A stretch of 64,000 nt of DNA from Aequorivita capsosiphonis DSM 23843. Lineage in GTDB: Bacteria; Bacteroidota; Bacteroidia; Flavobacteriales; Flavobacteriaceae. This document shows, piece by piece, positions 22,288 through 30,985 of the stretch. Each line of letters opens with the position of its first letter. The stretch's first letter is position 1. The position numbers and the translations under genes were made by a program. The notes below the pieces were generated by a model, which saw nothing but the letters and a program-made list of their open reading frames with translations, was not told the origin of the DNA and did no database searches. The stretch lies in contig NZ_AUBG01000002.1 of NCBI RefSeq assembly GCF_000429125.1, positions 62,001-126,000 of the forward strand. Direction: 5' to 3'.

Positions 22288-25206
22288 TTAATAATCAATT
22301 GCCTCATAAATGGCTGCTTGAATATTGCTGCGTAAATCACTTTTAATCAACTTTCGGTTTGTGGCATCTGGAAATGTTCTATTTGATAAAAATACATAAA
22401 CAAGCTCCTGTTCTGGGTCTGCCCATGCAAAGGTGCCAGTAAAACCGCTATGTCCAAAACTGGTCATAGAAACACAGCCACAAGTTGGTCCTACGGTTCC
22501 CAATTGTGGTTTATCAAAACCAACACCTCTCCGTACATTTTTATCGCAATAATAACAGGTGTTAAACTTGTCTAGTACATCTGGATTAAAATAACGTTTC
22601 CCTCCATAAAAGCCTTTCCAAAGATACATCTGCATTATTTTGGCAACATCGTTGGAATTGCTAAACAAACCCGCATGTCCGCTGGCACCGCCCAGCATCG
22701 CCGCACCTTGGTCGTTAACATAACCCTGAACTTTCTGATTTCTAAAAAGATTATCTTGTTCTGAAGGCGGAATATTGTCTTTGGAAAATTTACTTAACGG
22801 GTGATAAAGAGTATAGTTAGCTCCAAGTGATTCGTATATATTTTCTTGAACAATCGTGCCAAGTGGTTTGTCGAATTTCCTTTCAAAGTATTTCTTTAAA
22901 ATATAATATGGCAAATCACTGTATTTGTATTCCAATTTCGAGTTCAAATCGCTTTCGCGTATTTCCTTATAAATAGTATCAATATAATCCCTTCGCATAT
23001 ATAGGTTTTCCGCTACTTCAACGTTAAAATTCTTTCCGGGAATGTCTGAGTAATACTTCGAAGATACTCCAGTTTTGTCATCGTTAAAAGTATGACGGTA
23101 AAAAGGAATCCACGCCTTAAACCTTGCATAGTGTGAAAGCATTTGTTTTAAAGTGACATTTGCTTTGTTGGAATGCTTGTACTCTGGAAGCATTTCAGAA
23201 AGCTTTGTGTTTAAGCTTAACTCTTTCTTATCTACCAATTCCATTACTAATGGTAGTGAAGCCAAAATTTTTGTCAAGGAGGCGAGGTCATAAATATCTG
23301 TATCCTTTACCTCTATTTTCTTGTCGTATTCGTGGTAACCAAAATTTTTTTGATAAATCACTTTTCCCTTGCGCGCGACCAGAATTTGTGCTCCGGGAAA
23401 CATTCCTTCTCGAATCCCTAGATTCGCAAGGGAATCTATTTTTTTCAACTTATAGCTGTTAACCCCGACACTTTCAGGAGTTCCATATTGAAGTCTTCGT
23501 AAGGATTTTGTTTTAAAAGATGTATTTAAAGGAAAGTCTTCGCCTAAAGAAACAGGTAAAACACCCTTAGCTTCCCGAGCGCCAAAAATAAGCTGCGCGG
23601 AAAGTTCTTGTGAGATCTTGCTGTTTTGATAGGACATTATTATGCCTTCAAAATTTGCTGTAGTTTTTAAATCTAACATAGCATAAGGTCTGGCAAAAAC
23701 ATCTAAAATAACCGTATTTGTTCTTGCTATTTCATATAACCAAACCACTTGGTTTTGACTGAATTTATAACCCTTCCAAGGGTTATCATTAGATTTATGA
23801 AAGCCGATAATTACATAATTGTACTCTTTTAATTTCTGAATATAATCATTTAAACTATTTGCCTTAACCCATTCTACATTGCCGTATTTTTTCAATTCCT
23901 TCAAAAAATCTTCTCCTGAATCATCACCAAAATTCACATAAGCGATCTTCTTCTTTTGTAAATCTTTTATAGGAAGAATTGCGCGATCATTTTTGATTAC
24001 TGTCAGCGCATTATCTATCGCTTCTTCATAAAGCGCATCGTCATTTACCGAATTTAAATCGTCAATTAAATAATTGGTGTTTACCGGCTTGTAATGATTG
24101 AGCCCTACTTTGTATTTAGCATATAGAATTTTTTTCACTGAATAGGCCAAACGTTTTTCAGTAATTGTTTCATCGTTGTAGGAGTTGACAAGAAACACCA
24201 TCGCCTTTGGAACATCTTCGGGAATTAATAACACATCATTTCCGGCTAAAAAAGCTGCTAATTCAATTTCACCAGGTTTTTTAAAGTTGGAAGCGCCCTT
24301 CATATTTAAGGCATCTGTAAAAATAAGGCCATTAAAACCGAGCTCTTTTTTTAGAAGGTCTGTTACAATATTATAAGAAAGTGACGACGGATAATTGATA
24401 CGTGGTTCAAGGGCAGGTACGTTTAAATGGGCCACCATCACGCTGTTTAGCCCTTCATTTATAAGCTTTTTATAAGGGTATAACTCTAAAGAGTCCAGAC
24501 GTTCTCTGGAAAAGTCAATAGTGGGCAGTGTTTTGTGACTATCCGAATCTGTATCACCGTGGCCGGGAAAATGTTTTGCGCTTCCCATAACGCCAGCACT
24601 TTGCATACCTTTCATAAAAGCTAAACCTTTTTCGGTCACATTGTCCCGATCTTCTCCAAAAGAACGGTTTCCAATGATTGGATTTTTTGGATTGGTGTTT
24701 ATATCTACAACAGGTGCGAAGTTAATGTGAACACCAAGTCTCTTTGAGTGTTCCCCGATTCGGCGACCCACTTTTTCAACTATTTTATTGTCAGTGATGG
24801 CGCCTAAGGTCATATTCCACGGAAAGGCATAAGTGGAATCAAGTCGCATGGCCAAACCCCATTCTGCATCCATTCCAATCATTAAAGGAACTTTAGCGAG
24901 GGATTGAAACTCGTTATTCAGCTTAGCTTGACGCACAGGACCACCTTTGGAAAATATGATTCCTCCAAGATGATAATTCGTGATTAAATCTTTTATTTTA
25001 TCGGTTTTGGCCTTTGGATCACTCGAAAAAATATCGACCATAAAGAGTTGGCCTATTTTTTCTTCTAGTGACATATTATCGTAAATGCTATCTACCCATT
25101 TCTTTTGATTTTGAAAATCAGTTTTTACAATTAAGGGATTGTTTTCCTGAGCAAAGAGCGGGAAAAACAAAAAAACGAGAATACTAGCCAGCAAAAATCT
25201 CTTCAT
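22288..25206 (-). CDS. GH3 beta-N-acetylhexosaminidase fused to a beta-lactamase-fold serine hydrolase
   Basis: A 972-residue periplasmic fusion. The start was moved to the ATG that gives signal peptide MKRFLLASILVFLFFPLFAQ, removing an overlap with the gene upstream. Residues about 30-370 are a NagZ-like GH3 domain with KHFPGHGDTDSDSHKTLP near 205 and the nucleophile region FTDALNMKGAS near 290. A GH3 C-terminal-like linker follows. From about 600 comes a class C beta-lactamase fold with S-x-x-K as SLTK near 640, Y-S-D (KYSDLPYY), and the late GHSGFTG. Role: trimming peptidoglycan fragments (glycan plus peptide or ester side) is inferred. Confidence 0.92.
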   Translation of the reverse strand: MKRFLLASILVFLFFPLFAQENNPLIVKTDFQNQKKWVDSIYDNMSLEEKIGQLFMVDIFSSDPKAKTDKIKDLITNYHLGGIIFSKGGPVRQAKLNNEFQSLAKVPLMIGMDAEWGLAMRLDSTYAFPWNMTLGAITDNKIVEKVGRRIGEHSKRLGVHINFAPVVDINTNPKNPIIGNRSFGEDRDNVTEKGLAFMKGMQSAGVMGSAKHFPGHGDTDSDSHKTLPTIDFSRERLDSLELYPYKKLINEGLNSVMVAHLNVPALEPRINYPSSLSYNIVTDLLKKELGFNGLIFTDALNMKGASNFKKPGEIELAAFLAGNDVLLIPEDVPKAMVFLVNSYNDETITEKRLAYSVKKILYAKYKVGLNHYKPVNTNYLIDDLNSVNDDALYEEAIDNALTVIKNDRAILPIKDLQKKKIAYVNFGDDSGEDFLKELKKYGNVEWVKANSLNDYIQKLKEYNYVIIGFHKSNDNPWKGYKFSQNQVVWLYEIARTNTVILDVFARPYAMLDLKTTANFEGIIMSYQNSKISQELSAQLIFGAREAKGVLPVSLGEDFPLNTSFKTKSLRRLQYGTPESVGVNSYKLKKIDSLANLGIREGMFPGAQILVARKGKVIYQKNFGYHEYDKKIEVKDTDIYDLASLTKILASLPLVMELVDKKELSLNTKLSEMLPEYKHSNKANVTLKQMLSHYARFKAWIPFYRHTFNDDKTGVSSKYYSDIPGKNFNVEVAENLYMRRDYIDTIYKEIRESDLNSKLEYKYSDLPYYILKKYFERKFDKPLGTIVQENIYESLGANYTLYHPLSKFSKDNIPPSEQDNLFRNQKVQGYVNDQGAAMLGGASGHAGLFSNSNDVAKIMQMYLWKGFYGGKRYFNPDVLDKFNTCYYCDKNVRRGVGFDKPQLGTVGPTCGCVSMTSFGHSGFTGTFAWADPEQELVYVFLSNRTFPDATNRKLIKSDLRSNIQAAIYEAIDY

Positions 25207-25222
25207 ATCTAAAAAAAAGGAA

Positions 25223-25708
25223 TTATGGTAAAAATCTATTGTGCCAGCTTTCATGAGCTGGAATCTCCCAATTTTCTAAATATTCGGCTTTTGTATTTAC
25301 GAGATTATTAAAGACTATGGTGTTTCTGGAAACGGACTTGTCTTTTGCCATTTTCTTGAAATCAGCCAACGGCTTGTACGCTATATATTCACCTGAGTAG
25401 AAGGTAACATTCATTTTATCAAGCAAATCAACATTGTATTTTTCCTGTAGAGTCTGAATAAAATGTACCGAAGCATCAATGCTACAACCCGAAGCCGAAG
25501 CATTTGCTTGATTGAGCCCAAACACAATAAAACGATTGTATTTTAACTCTAAACCTGCTTCCAAAGCAGCACCGTGGGCAGTCCATTTAATTAAAAAATC
25601 TTCAGTTACTTCTTTAATTTCAGCAACTTCTTGGTCGCTTAATTTTCTATCGGCCTGATAGACCCATATTCTGGAATCGTCAGGTAAGTTTTTAAATTCT
25701 GTAAGCAT
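25223..25708 (-). CDS. Conserved Bacteroidota protein of unknown function ('ABC transporter ATPase' by misnomer)
   Basis: A 161-residue cytosolic protein known in many flavobacteria and often labelled ABC transporter ATPase, yet it has no Walker A, Walker B or ABC signature. Recognisable conserved strings are WVYQADRKLSDQEVAEI, WTAHGAALEAG, FGLNQANASASGCSIDASVH and NTIVFNNLVNTKAEYLENW. The Gly-Cys-Ser-Ile-Asp core looks like a buried conserved site. It sits 16 bp upstream of the GH3 fusion on the same strand, so they may be co-transcribed. Function unknown. Confidence 0.75.
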   Translation of the reverse strand: MLTEFKNLPDDSRIWVYQADRKLSDQEVAEIKEVTEDFLIKWTAHGAALEAGLELKYNRFIVFGLNQANASASGCSIDASVHFIQTLQEKYNVDLLDKMNVTFYSGEYIAYKPLADFKKMAKDKSVSRNTIVFNNLVNTKAEYLENWEIPAHESWHNRFLP

Positions 25709-25772
25709 TTTGGAATTTTATTTCATTTTTCTACAAGGAGTCGGCCGCGATGGGAACACCTTACAGGAGTGT

Positions 25773-26564
25773 TTATAAATCGTCTGCACTTGCAATCATT
25801 TCTGCAATATCCATGACTTGAAGGTTTTCTTCGGCATTCTTAGCCTTTACACCATCGGTCATCATGACCATACAGAATGGACAGCCAGTAGCAATAATTT
25901 CTGCGGAAGTCTCTTGGGCTTGCTCTGTTCTCGCTACGTTTATCTCTTTATCTCCGGGCTCGGCATCTTTAAACATTTGCGCTCCTCCTGCGCCACAGCA
26001 CATCCCATTACTTTTATTTCGCTTCATTTCCACGAGCTCCACTTCCAACTTCTCAAGTAAATTTCTAGGCGCTTCATATTCGCCATTCGCTCTTCCTAAG
26101 TAACAAGGATCGTGAAAAGTGATTTTCTTTCCTTTGAATTTACCGCCTTCCACTTTAAGTCTTCCTTCTTTCAATAAGGATTTTAAAAATTGGGTATGGT
26201 GCATTACTTCATATTTTCCGCCAAGTTCAGGATACTCATTTCCTATGGTATTGAAACAGTGCGGACAAGTTGTTACTATCTTTTTAATTCCATAACCGTT
26301 AAGGACTTCAATGTTAGTCATCGCTTGCATTTGGAACAAAAATTCGTTTCCTGCTCTTTTTGCGGGGTCACCGTTGCAGCTTTCTTCGGTTCCCAAAACC
26401 GCGAAATCTATATTTGCTTTATTAAGTAATTTTACGAAGGCCTTGGTTATTTTTTTTGCACGATCGTCAAAGCTTCCTGCACAACCCACGAAAAAAAGCA
26501 CTTCGGGTAGCTTGCCTTGCGCCGCGTATTCGGCCATTGTTGGGACTTTTATATTTTCACTCAT
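25773..26564 (-). CDS. CCG-domain (Fe-S)-binding oxidoreductase subunit
   Basis: A 263-residue protein with two cysteine-rich CCG domains as in HdrB, LutA and GlpC: TCPHCFNTIGNEYPELGG and HDPCYLGRANG ... GMCCGAGGAQMF, then ATGCPFCMVMM. The start was moved to the ATG reading MSENIKVPTMAEYAAQG, since the longer frame runs into a 'tttcaggttccttgttgcaag' filler repeat. HdrB-type domains bind unusual Fe-S clusters and handle disulfides or electrons. Its natural partner is the membrane Fe-S subunit encoded nearby on the same strand. Substrate unknown. Confidence 0.88.
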   Translation of the reverse strand: MSENIKVPTMAEYAAQGKLPEVLFFVGCAGSFDDRAKKITKAFVKLLNKANIDFAVLGTEESCNGDPAKRAGNEFLFQMQAMTNIEVLNGYGIKKIVTTCPHCFNTIGNEYPELGGKYEVMHHTQFLKSLLKEGRLKVEGGKFKGKKITFHDPCYLGRANGEYEAPRNLLEKLEVELVEMKRNKSNGMCCGAGGAQMFKDAEPGDKEINVARTEQAQETSAEIIATGCPFCMVMMTDGVKAKNAEENLQVMDIAEMIASADDL

Positions 26565-26567
26565 TAT

Positions 26568-26645
26568 ATTAGGTTTCAGGTTCCTTGTTGCAAGCAAGTT
26601 TCAGGTTGCAAGTTTCAAGTTCCAGGTTCGGAATTTGGAATTTTA
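26568..26645. repeat. Filler repeat 'caagtttcaggttgcaagtttcaagttccagg'
   Basis: Several overlapping copies of short 'tttcaggtt' and 'caagtttca' words fill the gap between the CCG and HAD genes. The same words occur at 318-350, 820-845, 10020-10062 and 21893-21925. Confidence 0.75.
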
Positions 26646-26649
26646 TTTT

Positions 26650-27084
26650 CTAGTCTTCAAACACTTCAATCGTTACTTCTTTTTCCACTAAATCGGTAAA
26701 TTTTCCTCTATATCTAGTGGCTTTTACTAAGTGGTTATCCACCCAATGATAGTTGCCACCACGTGGTTTCCCCATCAACATGCTGTGATATTTAAAACCG
26801 TGCTCTGCCAGCCATTTTTCAGTTACTTCTCTGTGGGATTCGGTACGGGAGGTGAAAAAACATATTATATTGCCTTCGTCATACCATTTATTCAAGGTTT
26901 TTAAGGCATCGGGAAATGGTTTACAAGTTCCCATTCGTTCGGGTTCTTCATTGGGAATATCCTCGGTAATGGTCCCGTCAATATCTATTAAGTAGTTTTT
27001 CACTCCTTCAGGCAGGATTGGGCTTACGTGTTCACCCTTTTCTACTTTATCGTGCAACATTTTTTCTACTTCTTGTTTTTTCAT
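26650..27084 (-). CDS. Small HAD-superfamily phosphatase
   Basis: A 144-residue HAD protein. Motif I is NYLIDIDGTITEDIPNEEP (nucleophile Asp near residue 34), motif II is FFTSRTESHREVTEKWL, and the KPRGGNYHWVDNH stretch supplies the conserved Lys and the motif III-like acidic residue. It is a minimal, cap-poor HAD of the phosphoheptose-isomerase-neighbour type often found in flavobacteria. It presumably dephosphorylates a small metabolite in the cytosol. It lies between the two Fe-S oxidoreductase subunit genes on the same strand, so an operon is likely. Confidence 0.82.
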   Translation of the reverse strand: MKKQEVEKMLHDKVEKGEHVSPILPEGVKNYLIDIDGTITEDIPNEEPERMGTCKPFPDALKTLNKWYDEGNIICFFTSRTESHREVTEKWLAEHGFKYHSMLMGKPRGGNYHWVDNHLVKATRYRGKFTDLVEKEVTIEVFED

Positions 27085-27137
27085 TTCTTAATTCTATTTT
27101 AAAATGATCCTCGATTTTTTTGAGTTTGTATAGCATT

Positions 27138-28469
27138 TTAATTTTCGTCCATCCAATTCAAACGGTCCTGTTGGTTGTAAGGCCATGGCGCTCCGTTATT
27201 TTCTATATTGGTCATAGCCGTATTTAGTTCTTGTGGGGCTGCGGACTGTTCCATCACCAGATATTGTCGCATATCCATAATGATGCTCATGGGCTCAATA
27301 CTTACAGGACAGGCTTCTACACAAGCATTACAGGTTGTACAAGCCCATAGTTCCTCAGGGAGGATATAATCATTAAGCAGTTGCTTATCATCTGGTTTGA
27401 ACTCCCCATTTTTGTCAATATTACGGCCCACTTCTTCCAAGCGATCCCGCGTATCCATCATAATCTTTCTAGGAGAGAGCAATTTACCAGTCATATTAGC
27501 TGGGCAAACACTGGTGCATCGGCCACATTCTGTACATGTGTAAGCACCTAGCAATTGTGTTGTACTTAAATCCATCACGTCACTGGCACCGAATTTTGCT
27601 GGTGCCTCTGTAGCGTCTTCATCAGGAGCGGCAAAGGGATCGGCATCTGGATCCATCATCATTTTTACTTCAGCAGTAACGGATGCTAAATTTTTAAACT
27701 TTCCTTGCGGCACTACCCTTCCAAAGTAAACATTTGGGAAGGCCAATAATATGTGGAGGTGTTTCGAAAAATACAAATAGTTCAGGAATGCCAAGATTCC
27801 TAAAATATGAAGCCACCAAGCACTACGTTCTATAACCATCAATGTTCCTTCAGAAAGGCCATCGAAAAAAGGAACAATAAATTGACTGATAGGAAATGAA
27901 CCAGCTTCAACATAATGCGCTACACCCAAAGATTGTAGTGATTGGTCTGCAGCGTTCATTGTGAGGAAGAGTATCATTAAAACCATTTCAAAATACAAAA
28001 TGATATTTCCATCATTTTTTGGCCAGCCTTTCATCTCTCTAGCCCAAAAACGTTTTAGCTTTTGAATGTTTCTTCTCGTCCAAAAAAGAATAACGCCAAC
28101 TAAAACCAAAAAAGCCAAGATTTCAAAAGAGGCAATTAAGAAATTGTATAATCCAGTAGGGAGAACAGTTGAAAGTACTCTGTGTGTTCCAAAAATACCA
28201 TCTATAATAATTTCTAGAACTTCAATGTTAATAATAACAAAACCTACATAAACGAATATATGAAGCAAACCTGGAATTGGACGAACGACCATTTTAGATT
28301 GGCCGAGTGCGATTCTAAATACATTACTCCAACGTTGGCTCTTATGGTCTGAAGCATCTACTTTCTGGCCCAATTTAATGTTGCGAATTATTTTACGAAT
28401 ATTGAAAGTAAAGTAACCGATACCGGCCGCAAGCGCGATGATGAAGAGTATGTTTGGGATGTATTGCAT
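27138..28469 (-). CDS. Membrane Fe-S oxidoreductase subunit (HdrC/NarI-like fusion)
   Basis: A 443-residue protein with about six membrane helices in the first 260 residues (IPNILFIIALAAGIGYFTF, LHIFVYVGFVIINIEVLEII, FLVLVGVILFW and others), like the NarI/HdrE cytochrome-type subunit. A cytoplasmic domain has two 4Fe-4S clusters, CTECGRCTSVCPANMTGK and CTTCNACVEACPVSIEP. With the CCG protein it forms an HdrED- or DsrMK-like module that moves electrons between the quinone pool and a cytosolic acceptor. The acceptor is unknown. It starts 3 bp after the MlaD-like gene stops. Confidence 0.88.
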   Translation of the reverse strand: MQYIPNILFIIALAAGIGYFTFNIRKIIRNIKLGQKVDASDHKSQRWSNVFRIALGQSKMVVRPIPGLLHIFVYVGFVIINIEVLEIIIDGIFGTHRVLSTVLPTGLYNFLIASFEILAFLVLVGVILFWTRRNIQKLKRFWAREMKGWPKNDGNIILYFEMVLMILFLTMNAADQSLQSLGVAHYVEAGSFPISQFIVPFFDGLSEGTLMVIERSAWWLHILGILAFLNYLYFSKHLHILLAFPNVYFGRVVPQGKFKNLASVTAEVKMMMDPDADPFAAPDEDATEAPAKFGASDVMDLSTTQLLGAYTCTECGRCTSVCPANMTGKLLSPRKIMMDTRDRLEEVGRNIDKNGEFKPDDKQLLNDYILPEELWACTTCNACVEACPVSIEPMSIIMDMRQYLVMEQSAAPQELNTAMTNIENNGAPWPYNQQDRLNWMDEN

Positions 28470-28472
28470 GGT

Positions 28473-29423
28473 TTATTCGTCTGGGTTGTCTGGAGTTTCG
28501 TATTCTTTGTTCTTTTTGCCGAAAACAGAAATATGCACGTATCGTTTCGGATTTAGTTTTACATCTTGTAGCAGTTGTTCCAATTGTCTTGAAGCTCCTT
28601 CTAAATTTTCATATAACTTATCGTCCTTGAGAAGTTTACCTATGGAACCTTCCCCATTATCTACACCTGATACAATACCATTCATCTTGTCAACTACATT
28701 TTGTAAATCGGATACCAGTTTTCCTGTTTCCAGTTGCGACAAAGAATCTGTTAGCTTGGAAAGATTTCCCGCAGTTTTGTCCAGATTGGTAAAGGTGTTA
28801 TCCAGCTTTCCGGTGTTGTTTGCAAGAATATGATTTAAATTTTCCGAAACTCCCGCAAATGAATTCAAGGTTGTGTTAAGATTGGCGATTGCTTGCTGTA
28901 AATTGTTCCGCGTGTCTTCATCTACAATTGCGTTTACGTTCAGCAATAAGGTGTCAACAGTGGCCAAGGTATTGTTAACCTTTTTCTCTAGTGGACCTAA
29001 AGCTTTGGTAACCGCTGTTAACATTCCATCTTCAATATCGCCGCGCAATGTGTCGCCACTTTTGGCAATATTGTTTATATCGTATTCAGGGAAAACCCCT
29101 AAGTTTTTTCCGCCGATTAATCCAGCGCTATAAATTCTAACGATACTATTTTTTGAAAAATCAAAATCTTTTTCAATAGTGAATTTTACAAGAAGACCCC
29201 CTTTATCATTTAAGAATGTGATATCCTGAACCTTTCCAACGGTCAATCCATTGATGGTAACAGGTGCCGCTTGGGCTAAGCCTTCCACATTATCATATTT
29301 TACAAAAAATTCGCGATTTTTATCTAGCAGATTTGTGCCTTTTAAAAAACTGTAGCCAAATATAAGTAACAGGATGGCGCCAATGGCGAGAATTCCGGTT
29401 TTAACTTCTTTCGATAGTCTCAA
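28473..29423 (-). CDS. MlaD/MCE-family lipid-transport protein
   Basis: A 316-residue protein with one N-terminal membrane helix (VKTGILAIGAILLLIFGYSF), an MCE domain (YDNVEGLAQAAPVTINGLTV, then VGKVQDI) and a long helical tail with Leu/Asn heptads such as NLNTTLNSFAGVSENLNHIL. MCE proteins form hexameric rings that carry lipids between membranes with MlaEF. The start is TTG, and this TTG is itself the end of a perfect TACATTTG -7-like box, so the gene either starts from read-through of the amidase transcript 54 bp upstream or uses another start. No mlaE or mlaF is in the window. Confidence 0.9.
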   Translation of the reverse strand: MRLSKEVKTGILAIGAILLLIFGYSFLKGTNLLDKNREFFVKYDNVEGLAQAAPVTINGLTVGKVQDITFLNDKGGLLVKFTIEKDFDFSKNSIVRIYSAGLIGGKNLGVFPEYDINNIAKSGDTLRGDIEDGMLTAVTKALGPLEKKVNNTLATVDTLLLNVNAIVDEDTRNNLQQAIANLNTTLNSFAGVSENLNHILANNTGKLDNTFTNLDKTAGNLSKLTDSLSQLETGKLVSDLQNVVDKMNGIVSGVDNGEGSIGKLLKDDKLYENLEGASRQLEQLLQDVKLNPKRYVHISVFGKKNKEYETPDNPDE

Positions 29424-29477
29424 ATGTATATTTTTAGATTGTGAACAAATTTAAGTGATAAATATAAAGAAAGCACA

Positions 29478-30596
29478 TTAATTGGCTTTCGATTTTAACA
29501 CTTCGGGTAGATTAACCTTTTTTCCCTTCTTAAAGGCAACTATATAGGCCGTGGGATATCCTTTCTGCTGGACGTAGGTTTTCATTACCTGAATTTTGTT
29601 GTAATCTGAAGTTTCACCATAATAATACTTGAATAATCCATCTTCCTTATGGCGATTTACTTCATTAAGACCCTTGAAGTTATATGGTTTAGGATCCATT
29701 TTTTTATTACTTGCGGCCAATTGTACTTTAAAAGTTACGTCCTTATAAATATCCTCTTTTGTGGTTTCAATTACCTTTGTCACTTCTTTTTCAGTGATCA
29801 CTGGAACTTTAGTGGTTTCAGGTGCCAATGCAATTAGGTTTTTATAAGAAAGTATTCCATTAGCAATTTCTCTGGCTAATTCGCTTCTTCCTTTTTTTGA
29901 ATTTACATAGGGACCTTCTGAGTTATTCGTTAAGAATCCTAATTCAACCAAAACGCTTGGCATATATGAACTATGTAAAACCCAAAAAGGGGCAGATCTA
30001 ACACTTCGGTCTTTTCGTTTTAGATTATTCACTATATCATTTTGAATAAGTCCAGCCAACATAATACTTTGGTCTAAGTATTCTTCCTGCATGAGGGAAA
30101 AACCTATAAAAGACTCCGGAGAGTTCGGATCAAACCCAGCATACTTTTCTTGATAATTGTCCTCCAGAAAAATTACTTCATTCTCTTTTTTGGCAGTTTC
30201 AAAGTTTTTATTGGATTTATCAATACCCATCACAAAAGTTCCAACGCCATGAGCTTGCGAATTATGGGAATCGCAATGTATTGAAACAAAAATATCTGCA
30301 TCTACTTCGTTTGCAATGGGCCCTCTTCTGTATAAATCTATAAAAACATCGGTTTTACGCGTGTAAACTACTTTAATATCCTTATGGGCTTCCAAAATTT
30401 TCCCTACTTGCAGCGTAACATCCAGAACAATGTCTTTTTCATAAAAACCATTTCCTCTATTCCCTGGATCCTTGCCGCCGTGACCAGCATCCAAAACTAT
30501 AACAAATGGTTTTGTAGGCTTTTCTGCCGCTTGAACACTTAAAGTATAGAAAGAAATACTTATTAGTACGAAAGTAAAAAATGTTTTCGTTGTCAT
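29478..30596 (-). CDS. N-acetylmuramoyl-L-alanine amidase with C-terminal SPOR-like region
   Basis: A 372-residue periplasmic zinc amidase. After a signal peptide (FFTFVLISISFYTLSVQAAE) comes the Amidase_3 domain: VIVLDAGHGGKDPG (zinc His), YEKDIVLDVT (zinc Glu), FVSIHCDSHNS (zinc His) and VLVELGFLTNNSEG (catalytic Glu). The last 100 residues, from KVPVITEKE to KKGKKVNLPEV, include YKDVTFKVQLAASNKKMD, a SPOR-like repeat that binds denuded glycan at the septum. It cleaves the peptide from muramic acid during cell separation. Probably in one transcript with the MlaD-like gene. Confidence 0.93.
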   Translation of the reverse strand: MTTKTFFTFVLISISFYTLSVQAAEKPTKPFVIVLDAGHGGKDPGNRGNGFYEKDIVLDVTLQVGKILEAHKDIKVVYTRKTDVFIDLYRRGPIANEVDADIFVSIHCDSHNSQAHGVGTFVMGIDKSNKNFETAKKENEVIFLEDNYQEKYAGFDPNSPESFIGFSLMQEEYLDQSIMLAGLIQNDIVNNLKRKDRSVRSAPFWVLHSSYMPSVLVELGFLTNNSEGPYVNSKKGRSELAREIANGILSYKNLIALAPETTKVPVITEKEVTKVIETTKEDIYKDVTFKVQLAASNKKMDPKPYNFKGLNEVNRHKEDGLFKYYYGETSDYNKIQVMKTYVQQKGYPTAYIVAFKKGKKVNLPEVLKSKAN

Positions 30597-30985
30597 ATAG
30601 CTGTTAACGATTGATTTTAGTGATTATTATTAAAAAATGATGCTTTGAAATACCAAAGCTTCACTGCACGAATGTTGACGGTTTCAGCTTTAAAAATAAA
30701 AAAGTATCCCATTATAACCAAAACGTTCTATTTCTATAGAGTAGCTAAGGAAAAATATAGAAAAAGTTGCCTGTAATGATTCCTTTTTAGTTTTGATTCA
30801 AAATAGACTTATTTTTCTTTAGTTTTGGTTCGTGGATCTTTTTCAGTGCTGCGTTGTGATTCCTTTTTTAGTCGAATTTTCTTTTTTCCAAATTTTTCAT
30901 TTAAAAAAACGTACCCGAAAAAATATGTTTATTTTTGACCGTTTCAAATACTGAGCCAAATCTACAAAATAATAGCATCAGAGCA
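30597..30985. promoter_or_regulatory. Divergent intergenic region with -7 box TATTTTTG (30930-30937)
   Basis: Non-coding region between the amidase and LptD-like genes. Only one clear signal is seen: TATTTTTG at 30930-30937 on the plus strand, a perfect TAnnTTTG box. It predicts transcription from about 30944, which argues against the TTG at 30935 as start and for the TTG at 30986. The minus-strand promoter of the amidase was not found. Confidence 0.5.
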
